Source: Blastococcus sp. PRF04-17
GTDB taxonomy: Bacteria; Actinomycetota; Actinomycetes; Mycobacteriales; Geodermatophilaceae
Reading direction: 5' to 3'
Assembly (NCBI RefSeq): GCF_023016265.1
Contig: NZ_CP095412.1
Coordinates: forward strand, 3,844,001-3,908,000
Length of the DNA stretch: 64,000 nt
A program made the position numbers and the translations under genes. Within the stretch, counting starts at the first letter, position 1; every line of letters begins with the position of its first letter. This document shows positions 21,057 to 30,049 of the stretch, one piece after another. Below the pieces are notes generated by a model, which was given only the letters and a program-made list of their open reading frames with translations, was not told the DNA's origin and searched no databases.

Positions 21057-21413
21057 GTGAGATTCCTGCGGCGTCGGCATGCCCGGTTCCCGACGACCGG
21101 GCATGCCGGGGACGACATGCTGCTGGAGCAACTGGCCACTCAGAGCGATCTCAGCGCCGGCCGCCACTGGGTCCACTACCTCTACGTCGGCGACGAGGCC
21201 GCAGCGCGCGTCGCGGCGGGTGAGATCGAGGCCGCGGGCTGGGTCATCGACCGCGTCGACGAGGCAGCCGAAGGGCCGGGGTGGGTGGTGATCGCCGAGA
21301 AGCACGACGTCGTCGTCTCGCCGGAAGCGGTCGTCGCCGCACGGGAGCTCTTCGAGGGCGTCGCGGCACGCGTGCCGGGCGGGGACTACGACGGCTGGGA
21401 AGCCAGCGTCTGA
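21057..21413 (+). CDS. RraB-like (ribonuclease E inhibitor B) domain protein
   Basis: 118-aa protein with HWVHYLYVGDEAAARVAAGEIEAAGW, a pattern typical of the RraB/DUF695-like ferredoxin-like fold, and a closing GGDYDGWEA. RraB in E. coli binds RNase E and alters its substrate choice; whether actinobacterial homologues do so is not established. The start is GTG 21057 with GAGGGAG upstream, 10 bases after deoA. Confidence 0.75.
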   Translation: MRFLRRRHARFPTTGHAGDDMLLEQLATQSDLSAGRHWVHYLYVGDEAAARVAAGEIEAAGWVIDRVDEAAEGPGWVVIAEKHDVVVSPEAVVAARELFEGVAARVPGGDYDGWEASV

Positions 21414-21460
21414 CCGCCCCACCGCCGGTCGTGCCGCAGCAGGGTGGAGACTGGATCCCC

Positions 21461-22357
21461 GTGACCACTCCGTCTGCTGCCGCCGCCGTGCGGCTTCCGG
21501 CCGGGCCGGTGGACCCCGACGCCGCCATCTCCGTGCGCGGCCTCGTCAAGCGGTACGGCGGCTTCGTCGCCGTCGACGGGCTGGACCTGGACATCCACCG
21601 CGGCGAGATCTTCGCGCTGCTGGGGCCCAACGGGGCGGGGAAGACGACCACTGTGGAGATCTGCGAGGGCTACCGCCGGCGCGACGCCGGTGAGGTGCGC
21701 GTGCTCGGGGAGGACCCGGCCGGCGGCGGACGGCGCTGGAAGGCGCAGATCGGCATCGTGCTGCAGTCCGGCGCCGGTGACAGCCAGTTGACGGTCCGCG
21801 AGCTGGTGCGCGCGCAGGCGTCGTACTACCCGGAGCCCCGGGATCCCGACGAGGTGCTGGAGCTGGTCGGCCTCACCGACAAGGCCCGCGCCAAGGGCCG
21901 GTCGCTCTCGGGCGGCCAACGGCGGCGGCTCGACGTCGCTCTCGGCATCGTGGGCGGACCCTCCCTGCTCTTCCTCGACGAGCCGACCACCGGCTTCGAC
22001 CCCGAGGCGCGGCGACAGTTCTGGGGCCTGATCCGCGACCTCCGCGACCTCGGGACGACGATGCTGCTGACCACGCACTACCTGGACGAGGCCGAGGCGC
22101 TGGCCGACCGGGTGGGGGTCATCGCTCGCGGGCGCCTGGTGGAGGTGGCGCTGCCTGCTGCCCTGGGTGGGCGGAAGTCGGCACCGGCCGTCGTGAGCTG
22201 GACCGAGGACGGCGTCCGCCGCAGCCAGGCCACCGACGCCCCGACCGCGTTCGTGCAGCAGCTGGCCGCGCGCTTCCCGGGCGAGGTGCCGGAGCTGGTG
22301 GTCGCCCGCCCCACGCTCGAGGACGTCTACCTGCGCATGATCGGGGAGCCGGCATGA
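21461..22357 (+). CDS. ABC exporter ATPase (DrrA-like)
   Basis: 298-aa single ABC domain: Walker A GPNGAGKTTT, Q-loop IVLQSGAGDSQLTVRELV, signature LSGGQRRRLDVALG, Walker B LLFLDEPTTGFDPEAR, and H-loop LLTTHYLDEAEAL. The C-terminal ~70 residues end in VARPTLEDVYLRMIG, typical of DrrA/CcmA-type exporter subunits. GTG 21461 follows GGAGA by about 10 bases. The cognate permease overlaps by ATGA. The substrate is unknown. Confidence 0.92.
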   Translation: MTTPSAAAAVRLPAGPVDPDAAISVRGLVKRYGGFVAVDGLDLDIHRGEIFALLGPNGAGKTTTVEICEGYRRRDAGEVRVLGEDPAGGGRRWKAQIGIVLQSGAGDSQLTVRELVRAQASYYPEPRDPDEVLELVGLTDKARAKGRSLSGGQRRRLDVALGIVGGPSLLFLDEPTTGFDPEARRQFWGLIRDLRDLGTTMLLTTHYLDEAEALADRVGVIARGRLVEVALPAALGGRKSAPAVVSWTEDGVRRSQATDAPTAFVQQLAARFPGEVPELVVARPTLEDVYLRMIGEPA

Positions 22358-23184
22358 CCGTCGTCCGCGATCATCGGACCGCGCTGCCGTCGCTGGCCAG
22401 CGTCTACCGGACCCGCTCCTCGGTGGAGCTCAAGGAGTTCTTCCGGCAGCGGGAGTCCGTGGTCTTCACGCTGGCGTTCCCGGTGATCCTCCTGCTGGTC
22501 TTCGGCGCGATCCTCGACTACCGGATCACCACGGCCAGTGGCGTCAGCGTCCGCTTCACCCAGTTGTTCGCCGCGGGGATCATCGCGGCCGGGATCCTCG
22601 GCGCGAGCCTGCAGAACATGGCGATCAGCATCGCCACGGAGCGCTCCGACGGAACGCTCAAGCACCTGGTGGGCACGCCCATGCCGAAGCACGCCTACTT
22701 CGTGGGCAAGGTCGTGCAGGTCCTCGTCGTCACCGTGGCGATCGTGGTCGTGCTGCTGCTCGTGGCGACGGTGTTCTACGGCGTCGACCTGCCGAGCGGC
22801 AGCGACTGGCTGACCTTCCTCTGGGTGACCGCGCTCGGTTCGGCGGCCTGCACGCTGCTGGGCATCGCCATCTCCAGCCTGGCGAAGAACGGCCGGTCCG
22901 CCTCCGCCACCGTCACGCCGATCGCGCTGGTGCTGCAGTTCATCTCCGGCGTCTTCTTCCAGTTCAGCCAGGTGCCCGAGTGGCTGCAGACCGTGGCCGC
23001 GATCTTCCCGCTCAAGTGGATGGCGCAGGGCCTGCGGTCGGTGTTCCTCCCCGACGAGCTGGCGGCCCTGGAGCCCGCGGGGTCCTGGGAGCTCGGCCGA
23101 GTGGCGCTCGTGCTGGGCCTGTGGTGCGCCGCCGGGCTGCTGCTGTGCGTCTCCACCTTCCGCTGGCAGGACCGTGCGCCGTGA
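22354..23184 (+). CDS. ABC-2 type exporter permease (DrrB-like)
   Basis: 276-aa protein with six hydrophobic helices and the ABC-2 pattern: a cytosolic start ELKEFFRQRESVVFTLAFPV, IATERSDGTLKHLVGTPMPK in the loop after helix 2, and FISGVFFQFSQVPEWLQ before the last helices. It is paired and translationally coupled with the preceding ATPase. It sits between deoA and add, but the family gives no reason to tie it to nucleosides. Confidence 0.9.
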   Translation: MTVVRDHRTALPSLASVYRTRSSVELKEFFRQRESVVFTLAFPVILLLVFGAILDYRITTASGVSVRFTQLFAAGIIAAGILGASLQNMAISIATERSDGTLKHLVGTPMPKHAYFVGKVVQVLVVTVAIVVVLLLVATVFYGVDLPSGSDWLTFLWVTALGSAACTLLGIAISSLAKNGRSASATVTPIALVLQFISGVFFQFSQVPEWLQTVAAIFPLKWMAQGLRSVFLPDELAALEPAGSWELGRVALVLGLWCAAGLLLCVSTFRWQDRAP

Positions 23185-23264
23185 CGTCCCCCGGACGTCA
23201 CCGCGGCCACGTGCCGTCCCCGGCCCACTCCTCGCGACACGGCGGATCGGCCGGGTGCTCCCGG

Positions 23265-23270
23265 TAACTT
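23265..23270 (+). promoter_or_regulatory. -10 box of add (leaderless)
   Basis: TAACTT, 6 bases before the GTG of add. It gives add its own promoter, separate from the exporter genes upstream. Confidence 0.55.
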
Positions 23271-23276
23271 CACCCT

Positions 23277-24356
23277 GTGCCCGCTCCGCTGAACGCCGAG
23301 AACCTCGTCCGCGCGCCCAAGGTGCTCCTGCACGACCATCTGGACGGCGGTCTGCGTCCGCAGACGGTGCTGGAACTCGCCGACCTGACCGGCTACACCG
23401 AGCTGCCGGAGTCCGACCCCGAGCGCCTGGGCCGCTGGTTCCGGGAGGCGGCCGACTCGGGGTCGCTCGTGCGCTACCTGGAGACCTTCGCGCACACCGT
23501 CGGCGTGATGCAGCGCCCGGATGCAGTACAGCGGGTGGCCCGCGAGTGCGCGCTCGACCTGGCGGCGGACGGCGTCGTCTACGCCGAGGTGCGCATGGCG
23601 CCGGAGCTGCTCACCGCCGGCGGCACGCCGATCGAGGAGGCCGTCGAGGCGATCCTCGACGGCTTCCGGGCGGGCAGCGCCGAGGCCGCCGCGGCAGGGA
23701 CGCCCATCGTCATGGGCTCGCTGCTGTGCGCCATGCGGCAGAACGACCGCTGGGAGGAGGTGGCGGGCCTCGTCGTCCGCTACCGGGACACCGGCGTCGT
23801 GGGCTTCGACCTGGCCGGGCCGGAGGACGGCTTCCCCGCGGACCGGATCCCCGCGGCGATCGCGATCCTCGACCGCGCCGGGGCGCACCGGACGATCCAC
23901 GCCGGCGAGGCCTTCAACATCGCGAGCATCAAGTCGGCGCTCGACGGCGCACGTGCCGAGCGGCTCGGGCACGGCGTCCGGATCATCGACGACGTCGCCG
24001 CCGACGGCACGCTCGGGCCGCTCGCGCAGCGGGTCCGCGACGAGCAGGTGCCGCTGGAGGTGGCGCCGACCTCGAACGTGCAGACCGGCGCGTTCCCCTC
24101 GCTCGCCGAGCACCCCGTCGACCGGCTGCACCGGCTCGGCTTCGCGGTCACGATGAACACCGACAACCGGCTGATGAGCGGCGTCTCCGCGAGCAGCGAG
24201 TTCACCGACGTGGCCCGCACGTTCGACTGGACGTGGGACGACGTCCAGACGGTCACCGAGCGTGCACTCGCGGCCGCGTTCACCAGCGACACCGAGCGGA
24301 AGCGGCTGCGCGACGAGGTTCTGCGACCGGCATACGCGCAGCTGCGCGAGGGGTGA
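23277..24356 (+). CDS. add: Adenosine deaminase
   Basis: Zinc-dependent deamination of (deoxy)adenosine to (deoxy)inosine. The 359-aa amidohydrolase has HDHLDGGLRP (HxH metal ligands), the substrate segment HAGEAFNIASIK (His plus catalytic Glu), ERLGHGVRI, and TMNTDNRLMSG with the metal-binding Asp. The start GTG 23277 is supported by the -10 box just upstream. Product inosine is the substrate of the PNP at 41 kb. Confidence 0.95.
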   Translation: MPAPLNAENLVRAPKVLLHDHLDGGLRPQTVLELADLTGYTELPESDPERLGRWFREAADSGSLVRYLETFAHTVGVMQRPDAVQRVARECALDLAADGVVYAEVRMAPELLTAGGTPIEEAVEAILDGFRAGSAEAAAAGTPIVMGSLLCAMRQNDRWEEVAGLVVRYRDTGVVGFDLAGPEDGFPADRIPAAIAILDRAGAHRTIHAGEAFNIASIKSALDGARAERLGHGVRIIDDVAADGTLGPLAQRVRDEQVPLEVAPTSNVQTGAFPSLAEHPVDRLHRLGFAVTMNTDNRLMSGVSASSEFTDVARTFDWTWDDVQTVTERALAAAFTSDTERKRLRDEVLRPAYAQLREG

Positions 24357-24401
24357 TCGCGGCCACCCCCGATCGGGGAATCCCGATGCGATCTTCGCTG
24401 C

Positions 24402-24584
24402 TACGGTAGGTGAACCGGCACATCGGCCGGTCATCCTCCCGGGCGGTTCGCCCGGGCACGAGCGCATCCGTGCTGATCCAGTGCCCTGCCGGGCAGTTGC
24501 GATCGCCAGTGAGGACGCCGGCATCCCGCCGTCCCCTCCTTTCCACGGGACGCGCTCCGACGCTGTTACGGAGCCCCACCCCGC
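24402..24584 (+). promoter_or_regulatory. Promoter and ~170-base structured leader of the DEAD-box helicase gene
   Basis: An extended -10 (TGCTACGGT, core 24402-24407) puts transcription near 24414, about 170 bases before the ATG. The leader has a 7-bp CCCGGGC/GCCCGGG hairpin (24438-24456) and no ORF. Long leaders are known on cold-shock-type helicase mRNAs; such regulation here is inference. Confidence 0.5.
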
Positions 24585-26018
24585 ATGACGTTGGTCCACC
24601 CTGTGTCCTTCGAGTCGAACACCACCGAGAACATCGAGAAGACGGTCGAGCCCACCGGCCCGACCTTCGGCCAGCTCGGCCTGCCCCAGCTGCTGGTGAC
24701 CGCGCTCGAGCGCCGCGGCATCCGCCACCCCTTCGCCATCCAGACCTCTGCGCTACCCGACGCACTCGCCGGCCGCGACGTGCTCGGCAAGGCCGCCACC
24801 GGCTCGGGCAAGACCCTCGCCTTCGGCCTGCCGCTGCTCGCCCGCCTGGCCGAGGACGTCCGCCACGGCCGCCGTGCGCCACGCGGCCTGGTGCTCGTGC
24901 CGACCCGTGAACTCGCCCAGCAGGTGCACGACAACCTGGCGCCCCTCGGCCAGGCCACCGGCGTGCAGCTCGCCACCGTCTACGGCGGCGCGCCCATGTA
25001 CCGCCAGATCCAGCAGCTGCGCCGCGGCGTGGACGTCGTCATCGCCACTCCCGGCCGGCTGCAGGACCTGATCAGCCAGGGCGAGGCCACCCTCGCCGAG
25101 GTCGTCATCACGGTGCTCGACGAGGCCGACTTCATGGCCGACCTGGGCTTCCTCCCGGTCGTCAAGGAGCTCCTGGACCAGACCGTCCCCGACGCGCAGC
25201 GGCTGCTGTTCTCGGCCACCCTGGACGGGGAGGTCGACGCGCTCGTGCGCCGGTACCTCGAGGACCCGGCCCGGCACGAGGTCAAGCGCGCCGGCGACGA
25301 CGCCCCGCCCGCCGAGCACCTGGCGTTCAGCCTCGCCTTCCGCGACAAGCTGCAGGTCGCCACCGAACTGGCCGGTCGCCCCGGCCGGACGATCGTCTTC
25401 GCCCGCACCCAGCTGGGCGTCGACCGGCTGACCGAGAACCTCAAGGCGGCCGGCATCAAGGCCGAGGCGATCCACGGCGGGCTGCCGCAGTCCGCGCGCC
25501 GGAGGGCCCTGGAGGAGTTCACCGACGCCCGTTCGCCGGTGCTCGTGGCCACCGACGTCGCCGCCCGCGGCATCCACGTGGACGACGTCTCGCTGGTCCT
25601 GCACTACGACCCGCCGAACGACGTGAAGACCTACCTGCACCGCTCGGGCCGCACGGCGCGTGCCGGTGCCGCGGGTCTGGTCGTCTCGCTGCTCCTGCCC
25701 GACCAGGTCGGCCAGGCCAAGCGCCGCTACCGGTCGGCGAAGCTCGACCCGCGCGTCGACCGGATCCGCCCCGGCGACCCGGCGATCGCCGAGCTGGTCG
25801 CCTCCGGCGTCCACGTCGAGCCGAAGGAGCGCACGCAGCGCGACATGCGGCGCGGCGGCGGTGGCCCTGGTGGCCGTCCGCGTCGGGACGGCGATCGTCC
25901 GGGCGGCCACCGCGGCGGCCCGCGCCGGTCGTTCGGCGACAAGCCGCGCCCGGCCGGCGACCGCCCCTACGGCGACCGTCACCGCAGCTCCGGTCGGCCC
26001 TCGCGCCACAGCAGCTAG
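24585..26018 (+). CDS. DEAD-box RNA helicase (RhlE-like)
   Basis: 477-aa ATP-dependent RNA helicase. Motifs in order: Q motif (F..LGLP..HPFAIQTSALP), I ATGSGKT, Ia PTRELAQQ, GG, Ib TPGRLQDL, II VLDEADFMADLG (DEAD), III FSATL, then IV-VI including VATDVAARGIHVDDV and HRSGRTARAG. The last ~70 residues are an Arg/Gly-rich basic tail for RNA contact. ATG 24585 is the only good start after the leader. A bidirectional terminator follows. Confidence 0.94.
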   Translation: MTLVHPVSFESNTTENIEKTVEPTGPTFGQLGLPQLLVTALERRGIRHPFAIQTSALPDALAGRDVLGKAATGSGKTLAFGLPLLARLAEDVRHGRRAPRGLVLVPTRELAQQVHDNLAPLGQATGVQLATVYGGAPMYRQIQQLRRGVDVVIATPGRLQDLISQGEATLAEVVITVLDEADFMADLGFLPVVKELLDQTVPDAQRLLFSATLDGEVDALVRRYLEDPARHEVKRAGDDAPPAEHLAFSLAFRDKLQVATELAGRPGRTIVFARTQLGVDRLTENLKAAGIKAEAIHGGLPQSARRRALEEFTDARSPVLVATDVAARGIHVDDVSLVLHYDPPNDVKTYLHRSGRTARAGAAGLVVSLLLPDQVGQAKRRYRSAKLDPRVDRIRPGDPAIAELVASGVHVEPKERTQRDMRRGGGGPGGRPRRDGDRPGGHRGGPRRSFGDKPRPAGDRPYGDRHRSSGRPSRHSS

Positions 26019-26033
26019 CACACGAGAACGCCG

Positions 26034-26070
26034 CAGCGGCCGGTCCCGGGATCCCCGGGGCCGGCCGCTG
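26034..26070. terminator. Bidirectional terminator between helicase and acidic protein genes
   Basis: Long GC stem (CAGCGGCCGG at 26034-26043 pairs with 26061-26070, extended inward with one G-U pair), between two convergent stops. Confidence 0.75.
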
Positions 26071-26074
26071 TCGT

Positions 26075-27427
26075 TCAGTCGCGGAAGACCAGGGTTCCCC
26101 CGACCTGGGTGACGACCTCGTCCCAGAGGGGGCGGAGCACGGCGGCGTCCTCGGCGCGCAGCGTGGCGCCCGGATTCGCCTCGCCCCGGGCGATGGCCTG
26201 GCCGAGGGGTGACGCCGGGGCCAGCAGCTCCTCGACCCGGGCCAGTCCGCCGTACTCGGCCAGGTCGCGGGCCCCCTCGACGGGCTGGGCGAACGCGCGG
26301 TGGTCGACGAGGCCGGCAGCGCCGTCGGCGACCTCCGCCAGGACCTCGGACAGCTCGGTCAGGTCGTAGCGGTCCTGGTCGGCCGGCAGCGCTCGGACGT
26401 CGGTGTCGGCCACCTCGGGCCACGAGGCGATCTCGGTCAGGTCGTGGTCCTCGGTGCCCTTACAGAAGCGGGCGAGCGCCTCGGGACCGTCGAACAGGAA
26501 CACCTCGCCGTCGCGGCCGAGGAACCGGGCGACGTCCTCGACGTAGCAGCGGAGCGTGACGCCGGCCCCTTCGGGGACCACCACCTCCACCGGCAGGATG
26601 CCGACCGACTCCCAGAACCGGCCGGCCTCGGCCACCTCGGCGGGCGACGCGCTGATCCGGCCGCCGCGGGCGATCGTGCGCACACCGGCCGCAGGCCCAG
26701 TTGCCTCGGGCTCGTCGTCGTCCACCAGCACGACGTCGTCGGGGAGGTCCTCGGCGCCGAGCTCCTCCGCCTCGGAAGCGGCCGGATAGGCGTCGAGCGT
26801 GGTGGAGCCGGCGCCGGTCCAGTCCAGGTGCTCGGAGAGCTCCTCGACGACGTCCTCCCACAGCTCGTCGAGGACGCCCCCCACGCCGAGCCAGGCGTCC
26901 TCGCCCGAGCGCCCGGCGAAGGCCTCCGCGCCGAGGCCCAGCGACCCGATCTCGGGCTTGCCCGCCAGCTCGGCGACGGCCTCGAACTGGCCGTCGGGCT
27001 CGTCGAGGTCGTCGTCCTCGGGTTCGGCGCTGGTGTCGAGGCACTCGGCGAGCCGGCTGACGATGTCGATCGTCGCGGCGAGCTCCTCGACCGCCCAGCG
27101 GTCGGGGCTCTCGGCGGCGATGTCGTACACGCCGTCGAGGTCGTAGCGGTGGTCGTCGTCCGGGGTCAGGTCAGCGGCGCCGAGGCCCTGCACGACCGGC
27201 CAGACCGGGTGGTCGGCGAGGTCGTGGTCGGTGCTGGTGCGGCAGAACGCCGCGAGTGCCGCGGGTGAGGGGAAGAGATGCACCTTCGCGACGTCCCCCT
27301 CGGTGGTGCCGAGGAACGCCTGCCACTCCTCACCGTCCTCCTCCCAGGGTGGGGCCCACAGGGTGTAGCCGGTGCGGTCATCGAGGGTGAGTGCGATCGG
27401 GACGATGCTGGGCCTGGCCACGCGCAC
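26075..27427 (-). CDS. Acidic conserved protein with a duplicated module
   Basis: 450-aa strongly acidic cytosolic-type protein without signal or membrane segments. About 75 residues occur twice. The copies share LF..PAALAAFCR..TDHDL...WP and DDDHRYDL (about residues 50-105) with LFDGPEALARFCK.TEDHDL...WP and DQDRYDLTELSEVLAE (about 310-375). An Asp/Glu-rich linker lies between. I recognise no catalytic motif. Similar proteins beside rhlE occur in actinobacteria, from memory only. GTG 27427 is the start. It is divergent from the DinB gene and convergent with the helicase. Confidence 0.75.
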   Translation of the reverse strand: MRVARPSIVPIALTLDDRTGYTLWAPPWEEDGEEWQAFLGTTEGDVAKVHLFPSPAALAAFCRTSTDHDLADHPVWPVVQGLGAADLTPDDDHRYDLDGVYDIAAESPDRWAVEELAATIDIVSRLAECLDTSAEPEDDDLDEPDGQFEAVAELAGKPEIGSLGLGAEAFAGRSGEDAWLGVGGVLDELWEDVVEELSEHLDWTGAGSTTLDAYPAASEAEELGAEDLPDDVVLVDDDEPEATGPAAGVRTIARGGRISASPAEVAEAGRFWESVGILPVEVVVPEGAGVTLRCYVEDVARFLGRDGEVFLFDGPEALARFCKGTEDHDLTEIASWPEVADTDVRALPADQDRYDLTELSEVLAEVADGAAGLVDHRAFAQPVEGARDLAEYGGLARVEELLAPASPLGQAIARGEANPGATLRAEDAAVLRPLWDEVVTQVGGTLVFRD

Positions 27428-27499
27428 ATCCTGCCCGGTCCCCCTGGACGCGCGCGCCAGGGTTCCCGACGACCCCCTCTCGCGGGCCGTCTGCGCAGG

Positions 27500-27505
27500 T
27501 AGCGT
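27500..27505 (+). promoter_or_regulatory. -10 box of the DinB/DUF664 gene (leaderless)
   Basis: TAGCGT, 8 bases before the ATG, in the 86-base divergent gap. Confidence 0.55.
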
Positions 27506-27513
27506 CCCGGTGC

Positions 27514-28053
27514 ATGACGGTGATCGACGACCAGGGCCGCCCCGAGCCGCCGGTGGCGGCCGACGAGACCGCCACCCTCCTCGGGTTCCTGGACTTCCAG
27601 CGCGCCACGCTCGAGTGGAAGAGCCGGGGCCTGGACGCGGCGGGCCTGCGCGCGACGGTCGGCGTCTCGACGATGACCCTCGGGGGGCTGCTCAAGCACA
27701 TGGCGCTGGTCGAGGACGGGTGGTTCTCGCGGTCGCTGCACGGCAACGACCGGCACCCGCCGTTCGACGCCGTCGACTGGGCCGCCGACCCGGACTGGGA
27801 GTGGCGCACCGCAGCCGACGACTCGCCGGAGGGGCTCCGGGCCCTCTGGCAGGCCGCCGTCGACCGCTCGCGCGCGCTGACCGCCGACGCGCTGGCCGCC
27901 GGTGGGCTCGACCGTCCGGCGAGCCGCAGCTGGCCCGACGGTCAGCGGCCCAGTCTGCGGTGGATCGTCGTCCACATGATCGAGGAGTACGCGCGGCACA
28001 ACGGACACGCCGACCTGCTCCGCGAGTCGGTGGACGGCGAGACGGGGGAGTAG
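27514..28053 (+). CDS. DinB-like/DUF664 protein
   Basis: 179-aa four-helix-bundle protein of the DinB/mycothiol-dependent superfamily (DUF664). It has metal-ligand-like histidines in MTLGGLLKHMALVEDGW and the paired HMIEEYARHNGHADLLRE near the C-terminus. Related proteins use mycothiol, bacillithiol or other thiols; the substrate is unknown. The start is ATG 27514 from the -10 spacing; the longer open frame from 27391 is not conserved in character. Confidence 0.85.
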   Translation: MTVIDDQGRPEPPVAADETATLLGFLDFQRATLEWKSRGLDAAGLRATVGVSTMTLGGLLKHMALVEDGWFSRSLHGNDRHPPFDAVDWAADPDWEWRTAADDSPEGLRALWQAAVDRSRALTADALAAGGLDRPASRSWPDGQRPSLRWIVVHMIEEYARHNGHADLLRESVDGETGE

Positions 28054-28060
28054 CGCCAGC

Positions 28061-28522
28061 TCAGGCCTTCGGCCGCGGCGCGGGGCGGACGACGAGCACG
28101 GGGCACGGCGCGTAGTGCTGGACGCGCTGGGCGGTGCTGCCGATGAGGATCGCGTCGGAGATCCCGCGGCCGCCGGCCGCCACGACGACCAGCCCGGCGT
28201 CGACCTCCTCCGCGGCCCGGATGATCTCGGCCGCGGGCGAGCCGCTGCGGACCTGCTTGTCGATCCTCGGCCCCCAGCCGTCGAACACGGCCGCCACCGC
28301 ATCGACGGCGCCCTGCGCCGCCTCCCGGAAGCTGCCCGTCCACTCGCCGGCCCGGTGCTGCTGCGACTCGGAGATCTCGTCGGCGAAGGCCACGGAGGCC
28401 AGCGGCCGGATCACGGCCACCACCGCGATCGCGGTGATCTTCCCCGGGTCCGCGAAGGACATCAGGTGGCGGGCAGCGGCCAGTGACTGCGGCGACCCGT
28501 CGGTGGCGACGACGACCTGCAT
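28061..28522 (-). CDS. Universal stress protein (UspA fold)
   Basis: 153-aa single Usp domain: VVVATDGSPQSLAAARH at the start and the ATP-binding G-x2-G-x9-G-S pattern in AAGGRGISDAILIGSTAQRV, ending in CPVLVVRP. Usp proteins of this type bind ATP and respond to stress or dormancy; the role here is unspecified. It directly follows the amino-acid permease gene on the same strand (stop of that gene at 28524). Confidence 0.88.
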   Translation of the reverse strand: MQVVVATDGSPQSLAAARHLMSFADPGKITAIAVVAVIRPLASVAFADEISESQQHRAGEWTGSFREAAQGAVDAVAAVFDGWGPRIDKQVRSGSPAAEIIRAAEEVDAGLVVVAAGGRGISDAILIGSTAQRVQHYAPCPVLVVRPAPRPKA

Positions 28523-28523
28523 C

Positions 28524-29955
28524 TCAGGCTCCCGTCCGGCACGTGGCCTCGGGGTCGCCGCGGCGGGTGCCCGCTGGGCGGTTCCGCGAGCCGAGCGTGT
28601 ACTCGATGAGGAACAGCACCACGCCGACGGCGACGAGGCCGGCGCACCACAGCAGCGAGGCCGGGTCGTCGTAGATGGAGAACCCGAGGATGGCCAGGTT
28701 GCCGAGCAGCCCGACGACCAGCAGCGGTGTGCTGGCCCGGAACGTGCGTTCGTCCTCGTCCTGACCCCTCAGCTTGAGGCAGGCGACGATCACGAGGGCG
28801 TAGATGGCCAGGAGGAAGACCACCGTCACCAGGGCCAGCCGGTTGACCAGGTCGATGCCACCACCGGCCTCGAGCACGATGGGGCCCGGTGATCAGGAGC
28901 GCCGCGACCACCCCGGCGCTGAAGAGCAGCCCGACCCAGGGGCTGCGGCGGGTGGCATGGATCGTGGCGAAGACGCCGGGGACGACGTCCTCCTTGGCCA
29001 TGCCGTAGAGGATGCGCGGCTGCGTGACGATCGTGACGAGCGTGGTGTTGGTGATCGCGATCAGCGCGATGATCGAGAACAGCGTGGTCATGACGTCGGT
29101 GGAGAACGGCAGGATGCCCTGCCTCACGACCTCGAGCAGGGCCGCGTCGGAGCTCGCCAGCTGGTCGACGGGCACGGTCAGGGCGGCTGCCATGGAGACG
29201 AGCACGTAGACCACGCCGGCGACGACCATGCCGCCGACCAGGGACCGCGGGAAGGCCCGGTGGGGGTCGATGGTCTCCTCGGCCACGTTGGCCGTGTTCT
29301 CGAAGCCGGTCATCGCGAAGAACGAGAACGCGATGCCGGCCAGGACGGCCAGCGCCGGGTTGCCCGAGACGCTGATGTCGGCCAGGACGCCGAAGTCGGC
29401 ATCGCCCTGGACGACGTACCAGATGCCGATGAACATCACGATGAGCAGACCGGCGACCTCGACGAAGGTCATCAGCATGTTCATCACGACCGACTCGGTG
29501 ATGCCGATGAAGTTGACGACCACCAGCGCCAGCAGGAAGACCAGCGACACCAGCAGGGCCGGCGGACCGTCCCACACGGTGGCGAAGTAGGAGGCGAAAC
29601 CGGTCGCCAGGGACCCCGACGCCGCGAAGCTGGCCGACAGGAACGACACGGTGACCAGGAAGGTCAGCGCCGTGCTGCCGAAGGCCTTCTTGACGTAGAG
29701 CGCGGCGCCGGCGGCCTGGGGGTACTTGGTCACCAGCTCGGCGTATGCCGCCCCCGTGATGGCCGCGACGGTGACGCCGAGGGCGAAGGCGATCCAGAAC
29801 GCGCCGCCGACGGCGGCTGCGACCAGACCGATCAGGACGTAGATGCCGGAGCCGAGCACGTCGCCCAGCGTGTAGAAGAACAGCTGCTTCCCGGTGATCG
29901 ACCTCCGGAGACCGCCGGCCTGGTCGTCGGCCGTGGTGGTGCGAGGTTCGGCCAC
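28524..29955 (-). pseudogene. APC-family amino acid permease, one-base frameshift
   Basis: Twelve-helix-type amino acid/polyamine transporter. The first frame (start GTG 29955, GAGG upstream) covers ~357 residues from SITGKQLFFYTLGDVLGSGI to VGLLFSAGVVAALLITG. The last ~117 residues (LEAGGGIDLVNRLALVTVVF onward) are in another frame. One extra G in the plus-strand run 28881-28884 (CCCC on the coding strand) explains the shift; removing it gives 476 aa, normal for the family. This is the only insertion among the window's frameshifts. The solute is unknown. Confidence 0.87.
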
Positions 29956-30049
29956 GGGTGCCTCGTTCCGTCGTCGAGCGTGGGCGTGGTGACGGCTGAT
30001 CCTGCCGCCACCGGCGCTCCGCTGCCCGGCGAAGCCGAGGTCCGTCCTG

